From an uncultured Clostridia bacterium (GTDB lineage Bacteria > Bacillota > Clostridia > Christensenellales > Borkfalkiaceae), in contig CALVLK010000001.1 in the NCBI GenBank assembly GCA_944337235.1, positions 1 to 64,000 on the forward strand: a stretch of 64,000 bases of DNA, in the 5' to 3' direction. The notes under the pieces are model-generated. The model was not told where the DNA came from. It did no database searches and saw nothing but the letters and a program-made list of their open reading frames with translations. Position numbers and translations under genes: made by a program. Positions 33,773 to 42,928 of this stretch are shown here, one piece after another. Numbering within the stretch: the first letter of the stretch is position 1; the number at the start of each line of letters is the position of its first letter.

Positions 33773-34544
33773 AGATATCCTCCTCGTTGCCGTCGGGATT
33801 GCGCGAGATGCAGATCTCGCCGAAGGCAGTCTCCTGCGACACATGCAGGTATTGATATTTCAGAAGTTCCAGGATCGCCTGAAAGGTCGTAACGACCTCT
33901 GTCCTGGTATGATCGCGGGAAAAGAGCTGTGAAAATTGCACGCTCTTGCTGTTTTCAAGCGATTCGAGCACGAAGTGCATCTTATCTGCCACGGTGAAGG
34001 TATCCCGCGGGATCTCGCGCACCTCCTGCGAGGCCTTCATGCTTTCGCGCTTGATCATCAGCTTTGAAAAGGCTGCGATCAGTTTGTCAAGCGTGAGATT
34101 GTCGACGGAAAACACCGTCTTTGTCTCGCCCACGTTTTTGTCTGGCTCTTTGAAAAAGGAGCCGAGCGTCTCGCGCTCTTTCAGCTTGTCGGCCTCGCCG
34201 CGGATGAGCCTGTATTCCTCTACGGCGCGGATGACCGAGGCCTTCGACTCCTCGATGTCGGCGTCGATCTCGGGGTCCTCGTCCAGATTGGGCACAAGGC
34301 TCTGTGCCTTAATCTTGAGAATGGTCGCCGCGATATTGAGGTAATCGCTCACCTTGTCGATGTCGAGATAAGGCAGCCCCTGCATATAGTCCAGAAATTG
34401 CTCCGTCACCTTCGATACGAAGATGTCCTGGATCTCGATCTCCTCCTTGTTGATCAGAAAGAGCAACAGATCGAGCGGCCCCTCAAAGTCATCAAGGACG
34501 GTCGTGTAATCCACATTGGACTCAAAATTGCTGCGGTTTACCAC
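33747..34544 (-). CDS. scpA: Segregation and condensation protein A
   Basis: Kleisin subunit of the SMC-ScpAB condensin that helps chromosome segregation. About 265 residues. The N-terminal signature is FEGPLDLLLFLINKEEIEIQ, followed by YLNIAATILKIKAQSLVP; the C-terminus carries the winged helix that meets the SMC head. I prefer GTG 34544, which overlaps the upstream stop (GTGGTAA) and has GGGGG 8 nt upstream; TTG 34559 is the alternative. Confidence 0.94.
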   Translation of the reverse strand: MVNRSNFESNVDYTTVLDDFEGPLDLLLFLINKEEIEIQDIFVSKVTEQFLDYMQGLPYLDIDKVSDYLNIAATILKIKAQSLVPNLDEDPEIDADIEESKASVIRAVEEYRLIRGEADKLKERETLGSFFKEPDKNVGETKTVFSVDNLTLDKLIAAFSKLMIKRESMKASQEVREIPRDTFTVADKMHFVLESLENSKSVQFSQLFSRDHTRTEVVTTFQAILELLKYQYLHVSQETAFGEICISRNPDGNEEDIFGKIDEYN

Positions 34545-35221
34545 GGGATCAACCCCCAAAGCGCCGAGATGGGCCAGCCGAGAATGTCGGTTGCAAATCT
34601 CATGAGCCAGCCGAGCACGTTAAATGCCGCCATCTGTGAAACGCCCATGCGTACAAAGATATTGCAAATGAAGCTCTCTGCAATGAGGGCGAGCAGAATC
34701 CAGTAGCCATATTGCCGCAAAAAGCGGTAGATCTTGCCGCGGCGCTTGTTGAGGGCGTCGACGATGCGGAATCCGTCCAGCGGATAGAGCGGCAGAAGAT
34801 TAAAGACGCAGAAGGACAAGCTGTACGCATACAGAAAGTAAGTGAAATAGTACAGCAGCGCGTATGCGGCTTCGGGCAGCGGAAGAGCATAGTGAACGAC
34901 AACCATCAGCAGCGGATAGAAGAGGAAGGCGCAGATGTAGTTCATTACCACCCCTGCCGCAGCCGTCAGGAACATACCCTTCCGGTAGTGGCGGAAATTG
35001 TAAGGATTGACAGGAACGGGCTTTGCCCAGCCGAATCCCACAAAGGCAAAACAAACCAACCCGATGGGATCAAAGTGCCGCAGCGGGTTAAAGGAGAGGC
35101 GCCCGTTCATCTTCGGCGTCGGGTCGCCGCATTTGTAGGCGACGTAGGCGTGCGAAAACTCGTGAAGCGTCAGAACAATGACGACGGCCAGGAAGCTGGC
35201 GAGTAATTGAAGAAGATACAT
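34538..35221 (-). CDS. M50 site-2-type membrane metalloprotease
   Basis: 227-residue integral membrane protease. Zinc motif HExxH is seen as LTLHEFSHAYVA (residues about 18-29), and the third ligand motif is LYPLDGFRIV. Hydrophobic segments at about 5-22, 55-75, 80-105, 115-145 and 165-190 fit the S2P fold. This short subclass (YwhC-like) often precedes scpAB in Clostridia; the substrate is unknown. The ATG has no Shine-Dalgarno and lies only 11 bp after the -10 hexamer, so the mRNA leader is very short. Confidence 0.88.
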   Translation of the reverse strand: MYLLQLLASFLAVVIVLTLHEFSHAYVAYKCGDPTPKMNGRLSFNPLRHFDPIGLVCFAFVGFGWAKPVPVNPYNFRHYRKGMFLTAAAGVVMNYICAFLFYPLLMVVVHYALPLPEAAYALLYYFTYFLYAYSLSFCVFNLLPLYPLDGFRIVDALNKRRGKIYRFLRQYGYWILLALIAESFICNIFVRMGVSQMAAFNVLGWLMRFATDILGWPISALWGLIPW

Positions 35222-35232
35222 AACTTATCAAT

Positions 35233-35261
35233 ATTATACTCAATTGCGGAGAAAAAGGCAA
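35233..35261 (-). promoter_or_regulatory. Promoter of the M50-scpA-scpB operon
   Basis: On the - strand, TTGCCT (35261-35256), 17-bp spacer, TATAAT (35238-35233). The ATG at 35221 lies 11 bp downstream of the -10, leaving a leader of about 5 nt. Confidence 0.7.
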
Positions 35262-35316
35262 GAAAATTGCGCCGAATGCCCATAGAAAATGTGTGATAAT
35301 TTATGTGCGCATCATG

Positions 35317-35342
35317 AAAAAGCCGCAGAGGACTTCTGCGGC
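35317..35342 (-). terminator. Terminator after lysA
   Basis: On the - strand, an 8-bp stem GCCGCAGA / TCTGCGGC with loop AGTCC followed by T5. It lies 11 bp past the lysA stop. Confidence 0.88.
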
Positions 35343-35352
35343 AAAATATATC

Positions 35353-36678
35353 TCATTTCAGTTCTTCCCACGGTACATCGCGGCGGGTAAGGTCTTCATA
35401 GGTCTGCGGTTTTACGATATACTTCGCTTTGCCGTCCTTGACCAGGACCGCGGGCGGGATCAGGTTGTGGTTGTAGTTGCTCGCCATGGAGTAGTTGTAG
35501 GCGCCCGTTGAAAGGATGGCAATCACGTCGTCGATTTTCGCCTCGGGCAGCGGCATATCCACGCCGATGAGGTCGCCGCTTTCGCAGCACTTGCCTGCAA
35601 TGGCGACCTTTTCGGTCGGCTGCGCGTCGGCGCGGTCGGCAATGAGCGCGGTATAGCGCGACTGATACAGGCAGTAGCGTGGGTTGTCGAACATGCCGCC
35701 GTCAATGGCGACATATTTGCGGATGCCGGGGATCTCTTTGATCGCGCCCACCGTATAGAGCGTGATCCCCGCTTCGCCGACGATCGAGCGGCCGGGTTCG
35801 ATGAGGAGATAGGGGCGGCGTACGCCCAGCGCCTCGCTGCAGCGTTTGATCTCGTCGATGAGCGCGACAAGATATTCGCGGTATCCGGACGGCGCGATCT
35901 TGCGGTCGCCCTCGGCATACCAGATCCCGAATCCGCCCCCCAGATCGAGCGTATCTGCCTCGAATCCGAGCTGCGCCTTGACGTCTGCGATGAACTGCAT
36001 GCAGCGGGCGGCGGCTAACACGAAGGACTGTTTTTCAAAGATCTGCGAGCCGATGTGGCAATGGAAGCCGCGCAGCCGCAGGTGTTTATAGGCAAGTACC
36101 TGCTCTGTCATCGCAAGCGCGCTGCCGTTTGCAACGGAGAATCCGAATTTGGAGTCGGGCGTCGCCGTCTGCACATAGGCGTGCGTGTGTGCCTCGATAC
36201 CCGGATTGATGCGGATGAGCACATCCTGAACTTTACCGCTTTCTTCTGCCATCCCGTCGAGTATCTTTGCCTCGGAGGCGGCGTCCAGAACGATACAGCC
36301 GACGCCGTAGTCAAGCGCGTCGCGCAGTTCGCGGGGAAGCTTGTTGTTGCCGTGCATATAGATTTTATCGGCGGGGAATCCCGCCTTGCGGGCGGTGTAG
36401 AGCTCTCCGCCAGAGACGACGTCGATCCCCAGGCCCTCTTCCTTTGCAATGCCGTAGATCGCCATACAGGAGAACGCCTTGCTCGCATACAGAACGAGCC
36501 CGTTGCCGTCGTAGCGCTCCTCGATCGTGTTGCGATAGGTGCGCATCATATCGCGGATGTGCTGTTCATCAAAGACATAGAGCGGGGTGCCGAACTCCTT
36601 TGCGAGCTGCATGCAGTCGGCGCCACCGATCTCAAGATGTCCCTCTGAATTTACCTTCAATGTCTCTCTGGTGTTCAC
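35353..36678 (-). CDS. lysA: Diaminopimelate decarboxylase
   Basis: 441-residue PLP enzyme converting meso-diaminopimelate to lysine. The PLP lysine is K67 in LYASKAFSC. Other motifs are HCHIGSQIFE, EPGRSIVGEAG (phosphate loop) and CCESGDLIG, whose cysteine comes from the dimer partner. The start is GTG 36678 with GAGGGA 7 nt upstream. It is monocistronic: its own promoter and terminator bound it. The 150-bp leader region shows no lysine riboswitch. Confidence 0.96.
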   Translation of the reverse strand: MNTRETLKVNSEGHLEIGGADCMQLAKEFGTPLYVFDEQHIRDMMRTYRNTIEERYDGNGLVLYASKAFSCMAIYGIAKEEGLGIDVVSGGELYTARKAGFPADKIYMHGNNKLPRELRDALDYGVGCIVLDAASEAKILDGMAEESGKVQDVLIRINPGIEAHTHAYVQTATPDSKFGFSVANGSALAMTEQVLAYKHLRLRGFHCHIGSQIFEKQSFVLAAARCMQFIADVKAQLGFEADTLDLGGGFGIWYAEGDRKIAPSGYREYLVALIDEIKRCSEALGVRRPYLLIEPGRSIVGEAGITLYTVGAIKEIPGIRKYVAIDGGMFDNPRYCLYQSRYTALIADRADAQPTEKVAIAGKCCESGDLIGVDMPLPEAKIDDVIAILSTGAYNYSMASNYNHNLIPPAVLVKDGKAKYIVKPQTYEDLTRRDVPWEELK

Positions 36679-36708
36679 GTCTGATCCCTCATTGGTAAAA
36701 TTTTTCTC

Positions 36709-36738
36709 ATTCTACCACGGAAGGAGCTCATCTGTCAA
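36709..36738 (-). promoter_or_regulatory. Promoter of lysA
   Basis: On the - strand, TTGACA (36738-36733), 18-bp spacer, TAGAAT (36714-36709), 30 bp before the GTG start. Confidence 0.75.
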
Positions 36739-36828
36739 CCGTTCGCGCTTTGTGCCGTGAAAAATGGCGGATCGATCAAATATTATATCACGCATATTAC
36801 ATCGTAAACCAAGTAAAATGCACCCGAA

Positions 36829-37977
36829 TTACCAGTTTGCGGCGCTTTCCCGGTAGGCGTCTTTCCAGGACATGCGAGCCGCATCCTCAGCGGCACAAAG
36901 CGGCGTCCTGCCGCACTCCATCCCGTTGCTGTACAGGACAAGTTCCCCGACGATGTCCCCTTTGCAGATAGGAGCACGGCATTCCTGCAGGTTGATAGCG
37001 GTCTCCACCCCCTGCCGTTCGCCGCGCTTTACAAATTGCGAGAGCGTGTTCTGCGGGAATACATCGATCTCGTGCAGTTTGCTGCCGCGCACCGTCAGCT
37101 TTTGCGGAAGGCATTCTCCCGCCCGCGCGATGATCTCCGTCTGATATGCCGAAAAGGTATCTTCAAACATCTGTTCCATGCCGCGAAAGCGCGTTTCGGA
37201 TCGATCCGCGCCGATGATCACACCGATGAGCCGCGTGTCCTGGCGCACGGCGGTCGCCGCAAGGCAAAATCCCGCCTCCTGCGTAAAGCCCGTCTTGCCG
37301 CCGTCGCAGCCGATATCGGAGCGGATTAGACGGTTTGTGTTTGTCATCTGCGTCACCCTTCCGTCCGGGTGGTGGAAATCTTCCAGCCAGATCCCCGCAT
37401 AGGAAAAGTATTGCTCATGCCGGATGAGCTCGCGCAGCATCTGCGCGACGTCCTTTGCGCAGGAATACTGCGGCTCCTTGGGCAGGCCGGTACAGTTTGC
37501 AAAGAGTGTGTTCTCTGCACCCAGCTCCTCTGCGCGCGCATTCATTCTGTCGACAAAGCTCTGTTCGCTGCCGCAGACGTGTTCTGCCATTGCCACGCAT
37601 GAATCGTTTGCGGAACAGACGACGATGCTTTTGATCAGTTCGTTGACCTTATAGCTGTCACCCGCCTGCAAAAAGACCTGAGAGCCGCCCATTCCCGCCG
37701 CATTTTTGCTGATGCAGACGCTGTCGTCGACGCCAATGTTGCCCCGTTCCAGCGCTTCGAAGCTGATGAGCAGCGTCATGATCTTGCACATGCTTGCGAT
37801 CGGCAGTCTTTTTTCGGCGTTTTCCGCCAATACCACGGTTCCCGTCAGACTGTCGCACACATACGCCGCCTTATACGCATGCGCACTTTCGGCATATGAT
37901 TGCGTTCTCTGCATCGGGAGTGCCCAGGCGGCAATCATCAGGGCCGCAAGGGCAAAAATCTTCACTGTTTTTTTCAT
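36829..37977 (-). CDS. D-alanyl-D-alanine carboxypeptidase (S11, DacF-like)
   Basis: 382-residue penicillin-binding carboxypeptidase. A signal peptide covers 1-30 (AALMIAAWALP, cleavage likely near SYA-ES). The catalytic motifs are S62-MCK65, S122-A-N124 and K228-T-G230. A C-terminal beta domain (about 285-382) of PBP5 type should place it at the membrane. It directly follows spoIVB, where spo0A usually lies in Bacillota; in some species dacF is also sporulation-linked. I prefer ATG 37977, because an upstream in-frame ATG (38034) lies in the spoIVB terminator. No clear Shine-Dalgarno is seen. Confidence 0.9.
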   Translation of the reverse strand: MKKTVKIFALAALMIAAWALPMQRTQSYAESAHAYKAAYVCDSLTGTVVLAENAEKRLPIASMCKIMTLLISFEALERGNIGVDDSVCISKNAAGMGGSQVFLQAGDSYKVNELIKSIVVCSANDSCVAMAEHVCGSEQSFVDRMNARAEELGAENTLFANCTGLPKEPQYSCAKDVAQMLRELIRHEQYFSYAGIWLEDFHHPDGRVTQMTNTNRLIRSDIGCDGGKTGFTQEAGFCLAATAVRQDTRLIGVIIGADRSETRFRGMEQMFEDTFSAYQTEIIARAGECLPQKLTVRGSKLHEIDVFPQNTLSQFVKRGERQGVETAINLQECRAPICKGDIVGELVLYSNGMECGRTPLCAAEDAARMSWKDAYRESAANW

Positions 37978-38002
37978 AGTATCAGTTTGTGCCGCATGCG
38001 GG

Positions 38003-38038
38003 AAAATATAAAAGGCGATCGCAGATTTCTGCATCGCC
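38003..38038 (-). terminator. Terminator after spoIVB
   Basis: On the - strand, an 11-bp stem GGCGATGCAGA / TCTGCGATCGCC with one bulged base, followed by TTTTATATTTT. It lies 10 bp after the spoIVB stop. Confidence 0.75.
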
Positions 38039-38047
38039 CTCTTTACG

Positions 38048-39055
38048 CTATGGAAGCATCTTCTCTATCCCGATCCCGTAGCCGCGCGTCGGGTCATTGA
38101 GAAAGACATGTGTCACCGCGCCGATCAGTTTTCCGTTTTGCAAGATCGGGCTTCCGCTCATGCCCTGCACGATCCCGCCCGTCTGATCGATCAGCCGCTC
38201 ATCCGTCACCTTGATGACAAAATTTTTGTTGTCGCGGTTGCCGGAATCCACTTTTGCGATGGCGATCTCGTATTGCTGCGGCTCTGTCCCGTCCACCGTG
38301 GAGTAGATGACTGCTTTGCCGATGGACGCCTCGCTGAGCGGTGCGATATCGACAAGTTCCAGCTTTGAGCAATCGAAACCGCGGTCGATCGTGCCGTAGA
38401 GGCCTGTGCTCAGCACCGCCTCGGCGCAGGCAAACGGCTTATCGTTGAGCAGCAGGCCCTTCAATTCGCCCGCCTTGCCCCGCATGCCGCGGTTGACGCC
38501 GATGACGCTGCAAAGATAGACTTTGGGGTCGGAGATTTCGAGCGGATGGCGTGCCTCATCTGTAATACTGTGGCCCAGGGCGGCGAATTTTCCGCTCTCG
38601 CGCTCGATGCAGGTCACGGTACCGATCCCGGAGAGGGTGTCGCGGATGAGGATCCCGATCTTATAATCGCCGTTTCGCCTGTCTTTGACCGGGCAGAGGG
38701 AGATGGTAAGCTGTTCTGCACCGCGCAGTACGCTCAGTGTGATCTCATTTTCCCCTGCTGCCCCGAGCGCTTCGTTCAGGGCGCGAATGCTCCTGATCTC
38801 GCGGCCGTCCACGCGCACGATGCGGTCGCCCGCCCGCAGCCCGGCGTCCTTTGCGGGGGAACAGGTACCCCCCTCCGTCTGCACCTCGTTCAATTCAATG
38901 ATCTCAACGCCGCCCGCACTCAATAAAAAACCAGCCGTCATGCCGCCCACATAGTAGTCGCCGCCTTCCGCGCGCACACAGAGCCCGCGTTCGGCGCCAA
39001 CCGACAGGATCAGACACAATACGACCGATAAAAACAAAAATTTCAGCCTGCGCAT
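38048..39055 (-). CDS. spoIVB: SpoIVB sporulation serine peptidase
   Basis: About 335 residues. SpoIVB is secreted from the forespore and signals pro-sigma-K processing by cleaving SpoIVFA. An N-terminal signal/anchor (5-22) is followed by a PDZ domain (GLRAGDRIVRVDGREI) and the S55 peptidase domain, with the catalytic His in FAALGHSITD and the serine in GMSGSPILQNGKLIGAV. The start is ATG 39055 with GGAGG 4 nt upstream. It ends the nusB-recN block and is followed by its own terminator. Confidence 0.95.
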   Translation of the reverse strand: MRRLKFLFLSVVLCLILSVGAERGLCVRAEGGDYYVGGMTAGFLLSAGGVEIIELNEVQTEGGTCSPAKDAGLRAGDRIVRVDGREIRSIRALNEALGAAGENEITLSVLRGAEQLTISLCPVKDRRNGDYKIGILIRDTLSGIGTVTCIERESGKFAALGHSITDEARHPLEISDPKVYLCSVIGVNRGMRGKAGELKGLLLNDKPFACAEAVLSTGLYGTIDRGFDCSKLELVDIAPLSEASIGKAVIYSTVDGTEPQQYEIAIAKVDSGNRDNKNFVIKVTDERLIDQTGGIVQGMSGSPILQNGKLIGAVTHVFLNDPTRGYGIGIEKMLP

Positions 39056-39098
39056 ACTACCTCCGAACAAAGTTCAGCATGCGCAGAACAATCGAATT

Positions 39099-40793
39099 TT
39101 ATGTAAGTTCGTCTTTGCGCGTTTGCGCTAGGCGGAGCATCTCCTCCGCCTGCTGCAAAGAAAGTGCGCTCTCGCCGCCGGAGATCATACGCGCCAGCTC
39201 CGAACGCCGCGCTTCGCCCTCGATCACATTGACGTGCGTCTGCGTCTTTCCGTCGCATTCCTCTTTGGTGATGAGCAGGTGCCGATCGGCATAGGCCACC
39301 ACCTGCGCAAGGTGCGAAACGGCGATCACCTGCGTATGGCGTGCGATCTTTGCAAATTTTTCGGCGACGGCGACCGCCGTCCTTCCGCCGATCCCGGCAT
39401 CGATCTCGTCAAAGATGCAGGTCCCGATATCAGAGGCGGAGATCGCCTTTACGGCGAGCATGAAGCGGCTCAGCTCACCGCCGCTGATGATCTTGCCCAG
39501 TGCTTTGAGCGGCTCGCCCGCGTTTGCAGAAAAGAGAAATTCGATCCCGTCCAGGCCAAGAGAAGTCGCGCGGTCGGTGTCCTCCTCGGTATAGGGCGAA
39601 AACGTGATCTCGAAGCGCGCCGATCTGATGTTCAGATCCTTCAGCTCCTCGGTCACGGCATCAGAGAGCTTTTCGGCGGCCCGTCTTCTCAGTTCGCTCA
39701 TGCGGCAGCAGAGCCGGAAGATATTCCGATTGCAGTCTGCAAGGCGGGCATTGAGCGCACGGAGCTCCTCTTCGCTGTTGGCAAGTTTTGTATATTCTTC
39801 GCGGGCCTGCCGCTGAAAGTCGATCGCCGCAGCAACGCTCCCGCCGTATTTTCTTTTTAATGTCTTGATCTCGTCGAGGCGATTTTCCAAATGTTCAAGA
39901 TCGCCCTCGTCAAATTCCGAAGAGTCGAGCAGCGACGAGATCTCCTCCTCCACGTCAGAGAGTTCGGCAAGTATACCATCGAGCCGATCTGAGAGCGCAC
40001 GGCAGCGTTCGTCGAATCTGGCGGCTGCGTCGATGGCGCGTTTTGCAGCCGTGACTGCGTCGACTGCGCCCCAACCGCCCTCACCGCGCAGGGCGGAATG
40101 CGCCTCACTGAGATTTCCGAGGATCTTTTCTGCATTTTGCAGCAGTGCCCTTCTGGCGAGCAGTTCCTCCTCTTCCCCCTCTTTCAGCGCCCCGCGCTCG
40201 ATCTCGTCGATCTGATAGCGCAGGATATCCATTCTGCGGGCGCGCTCTGCCTCGTCGCCGCCGATGGCCCCGATGTCGGCAAGAATGTCCCGCTTCTCTG
40301 AAAGGTGCAGCGCAAGTTCCTCCTTCAATGCAGAAAGCCCAGTGCCTGCGGCCTTGTCGAGCAGCGCAAGCTGGTTGCTCTCTTTGAGCAGAGAGAAGTG
40401 TTCGCTCTGGCCGTGGATGTCCACGAGCAGCGGCGTGATCTTTTTGAGCATGGTCAGCGTGACCGCCTCGCCATTGATGCGGATACTGCTTTTCCCCTCT
40501 GAGGAGAATTTTCTCGAGAGGATGAGTTCGTCCTCCACGGGCAGATCGAGTTCGGAAAGCGCGTCGCGGACGGGCCCCGCATCACAGGAAAATACCGCCC
40601 GAACGCTGCACTCCTGCGCGCCGTGACGGATCAGACTGCGCTCTGCCTTGGCGCCTAGAACAAAGTCGATCGCGTCGAGCACAATGGATTTTCCCGCGCC
40701 TGTCTCGCCGGAGAGGATATTGAGACCAGGGGAAAAGGCGATCTCCTCCCGTTCGATCAGCGCGATGTTTTGAATGGTTAGCGCCTGCAGCAT
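39099..40793 (-). CDS. recN: DNA repair protein RecN
   Basis: 564-residue SMC-like ATPase that joins broken DNA ends early in recombination repair. Walker A is GETGAGKSIVLDAI (about 29-42), a coiled-coil hinge region fills about 150-370, and the signature motif ISGGELSRFMLAVK with Walker B CIFDEIDAGIGG lies near the C-terminus. It starts 3 nt after the argR stop. No SOS box is seen immediately upstream, as the gene lies inside an operon. Confidence 0.96.
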   Translation of the reverse strand: MLQALTIQNIALIEREEIAFSPGLNILSGETGAGKSIVLDAIDFVLGAKAERSLIRHGAQECSVRAVFSCDAGPVRDALSELDLPVEDELILSRKFSSEGKSSIRINGEAVTLTMLKKITPLLVDIHGQSEHFSLLKESNQLALLDKAAGTGLSALKEELALHLSEKRDILADIGAIGGDEAERARRMDILRYQIDEIERGALKEGEEEELLARRALLQNAEKILGNLSEAHSALRGEGGWGAVDAVTAAKRAIDAAARFDERCRALSDRLDGILAELSDVEEEISSLLDSSEFDEGDLEHLENRLDEIKTLKRKYGGSVAAAIDFQRQAREEYTKLANSEEELRALNARLADCNRNIFRLCCRMSELRRRAAEKLSDAVTEELKDLNIRSARFEITFSPYTEEDTDRATSLGLDGIEFLFSANAGEPLKALGKIISGGELSRFMLAVKAISASDIGTCIFDEIDAGIGGRTAVAVAEKFAKIARHTQVIAVSHLAQVVAYADRHLLITKEECDGKTQTHVNVIEGEARRSELARMISGGESALSLQQAEEMLRLAQTRKDELT

Positions 40794-40796
40794 GGC

Positions 40797-41252
40797 TTAT
40801 TCGCGCACGATGCGTTCCAGGCGCTCCTTGACGCGGATCGCTGCCTCTAGGCTTTTGCATACGGTGAATACGGTGTCGACGCCGCCGATCGTTCCAAGGA
40901 CGTCGTCGTAGTTGAGCCTGTCGATGACGACGCCCGCGTTTGCGCCGTTGCCGTTGAGCGTGCGGATGACGATAATATTGTTCGCAACGGCGATCGATTC
41001 GATACACGTCTGAAAGAGCAGCCGCATCTTATCGGAAAGCTCGCCCTCTGTCTTGCTGATGGCGGCGTAACGATAGCGCTTTTTGATCCCCGCTACCTTA
41101 AAAAGGCGCAGCTCGCGGATATCGCGGGAGACAGTTGCCTGTGTGACCATATAGTTCTGAGCAGCGAGCTCCTTGCAGAGCTCCTCCTGCGTTTCGATCT
41201 CCTTCTCTTCGATGAGTTCAAGGATCTTGCTGTGTCTTGCGTTTCTTAACAT
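40797..41252 (-). CDS. argR: Arginine repressor ArgR/AhrC
   Basis: 151-residue hexameric regulator of arginine metabolism. The N-terminal winged helix includes VTQATVSRDIRELRLFK (about 36-52). The C-terminal oligomerisation/arginine domain has the hallmark GTIGGVDTVF (GTIAGDDT region). Its place between nadK/tlyA and recN is the standard Bacillota order. Confidence 0.95.
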   Translation of the reverse strand: MLRNARHSKILELIEEKEIETQEELCKELAAQNYMVTQATVSRDIRELRLFKVAGIKKRYRYAAISKTEGELSDKMRLLFQTCIESIAVANNIIVIRTLNGNGANAGVVIDRLNYDDVLGTIGGVDTVFTVCKSLEAAIRVKERLERIVRE

Positions 41253-41269
41253 TTTTTCTCCCTTATCAG

Positions 41270-42052
41270 TTAATTTATTTTTTTCGTCAACCGACGGAAA
41301 AATTCGTTCTTGTCTTTGATGAGGAAATCGGTCGTTCTGGGGGATCTATGTATCGTGATGACATCTCCGCAGACCGATTCGCCCAAAAATACGCCGTCGC
41401 CGTGCAGAACGAGCGGCTCCTCGCCCACGGTAAATACGAGCGTGCTGCTGTCGGGGCAGACCACGGGACGGAAGCGCAGCGAAAATGCGCAGATGGGCGT
41501 GAGAATGATGCTTTGGCATTCCGGCGAAAGAATACACCCACCCGCCGAAAGAGAATAAGCGGTGGAGCCCGTCGGCGTTGCGACGATCAGTCCGTCGGCG
41601 GCAAAGCGAATGGCGGGGCGTTCGTCGATCGCAAGGCTGAATTTTGCAATGCGCTCATCTGAAAGCCCTGTATTGCGCCGCATGGAAATTTCGTTGAGGC
41701 AGTGCATCGACCTGCCTCCGCATTGTACTTCGAGCATGGAACGCGGTTCGATCGCGCAGTCAGACATCAAAAAATTAAGCGCCTCTGCAAGCTGATCCCG
41801 CTCAAACTCCGCAAGAAATCCGCGCGTGCCGAAGTTGACGCCGAGGATCGGAATGGAGAATAAAGATGCGCGGTGTGCTGCATGCAGAATGGTCCCGTCG
41901 CCGCCCAATACAAGCAGACGATCGACATCGGCGATCTGATCGGCGTCGTCAAAGACGACGCAGTCCGCAACGCGGCTTAGCGTCTGAACGACAGAGCGCA
42001 CCGTATCCGCCGTGACGCGGTCTCGATTGTAGAAGATGCCCACCCGAATCAT
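41270..42052 (-). CDS. nadK: NAD kinase
   Basis: 260-residue enzyme making NADP from NAD. The GGDGT motif is [14 protein letters not shown], followed by [13 protein letters not shown]; the second conserved region is [28 protein letters not shown] lies just upstream of the ATG. Inserted between tlyA and argR, an order common in Clostridia. Confidence 0.95.
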   Translation of the reverse strand: MIRVGIFYNRDRVTADTVRSVVQTLSRVADCVVFDDADQIADVDRLLVLGGDGTILHAAHRASLFSIPILGVNFGTRGFLAEFERDQLAEALNFLMSDCAIEPRSMLEVQCGGRSMHCLNEISMRRNTGLSDERIAKFSLAIDERPAIRFAADGLIVATPTGSTAYSLSAGGCILSPECQSIILTPICAFSLRFRPVVCPDSSTLVFTVGEEPLVLHGDGVFLGESVCGDVITIHRSPRTTDFLIKDKNEFFRRLTKKIN

Positions 42053-42125
42053 TTCACCTAATATTATAACCGTAATTTGTATAAAATCAAGAGATAATGC
42101 AAAAATAACGAAAAAATTTTTCAGA

Positions 42126-42890
42126 TTACTTCATGTCCGCGGCGCGCCGCAAGAGCTCATCCGTCGGGGCAGGAACCCCTCCCTTTTGCAGCTGCACAAG
42201 GTACTCGACGTTCTTGCGCGGTCGCAGCGGTGCGTTAACAATGTTGCGCGGAGCCATTCCGATTCCCCGGCAGAGGGTGAAAAAGTCCCGCAGCAGCGGA
42301 GGATGCTTGCCGGGCGGAAGAATCCCGCTCTTGCCGATGCCGCTTTTGCCGCATTCAAACTGAGGCTTGAAGAGCACGATCGCCTGTCCGCCGTCATGGA
42401 GCAGCCCGAAAATTGCGGGCAGCACGAGCGAAAGGGAGATAAAACTCAGATCGGAGACGACGGCGTCGATCTTTTCGGGGAATTGCTCGCGCGTAAGATA
42501 GCGTGCGTTTGTGCGGTCCATTACGGTGACACGTGCGTCGCCCGCCAGGGCGGGATCAAGCTGATGCTCCCCGATGTCGACGCAATAGACGTGCCGCGCG
42601 CCGCTGCGCAGCAAGCAATCGCAAAACCCGCCCGTGCTTGCGCCCAGATCGGCAAAGACAAGACCTTCTGCCGAAAAGGAAAAGGCATCCAGACCGCGTT
42701 CGAGCTTATAGCCGCCGTTGGATGCAAAGCCGGGGTCGTCGAGAAAGAGAAAACAATCGCCCTCTCTGACTTCATCGCCCGGGGAGAGTGCTCGTCCCCC
42801 TCGTTGCACGAGTCCTCTTTTTAAGGCATTGCTTGCCTTACTGCGCGAGCCGTAGCGCGCGGAAAAATATAAATCAGCACGCATAACCAT
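42126..42890 (-). CDS. tlyA: TlyA-family rRNA 2'-O-methyltransferase
   Basis: 254 residues: an N-terminal S4-type RNA-binding domain ([24 protein letters not shown], in part) and an FtsJ-like methyltransferase with SAM motif [16 protein letters not shown], then DLSFISL and LFKPQFE. Expected to methylate cytidine 2'-OH in 16S/23S rRNA; Bacillus YqxC sits in the same spot. Two starts are possible (ATG 42890 or 42884); an AGGA lies 8 nt before the latter. Upstream dxs, usual in this block, is absent. Confidence 0.92.
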   Translation of the reverse strand: MVMRADLYFSARYGSRSKASNALKRGLVQRGGRALSPGDEVREGDCFLFLDDPGFASNGGYKLERGLDAFSFSAEGLVFADLGASTGGFCDCLLRSGARHVYCVDIGEHQLDPALAGDARVTVMDRTNARYLTREQFPEKIDAVVSDLSFISLSLVLPAIFGLLHDGGQAIVLFKPQFECGKSGIGKSGILPPGKHPPLLRDFFTLCRGIGMAPRNIVNAPLRPRKNVEYLVQLQKGGVPAPTDELLRRAADMK

Positions 42891-42928
42891 ATCCTATGTC
42901 TGGCACATTACTAAATTAAAACGCAAAA

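Noticed and set aside
36679..36828. Lysine riboswitch before lysA
   Set aside because: The gap is only 150 bp, the promoter is 30 bp from the GTG, and none of the conserved riboswitch elements are present.
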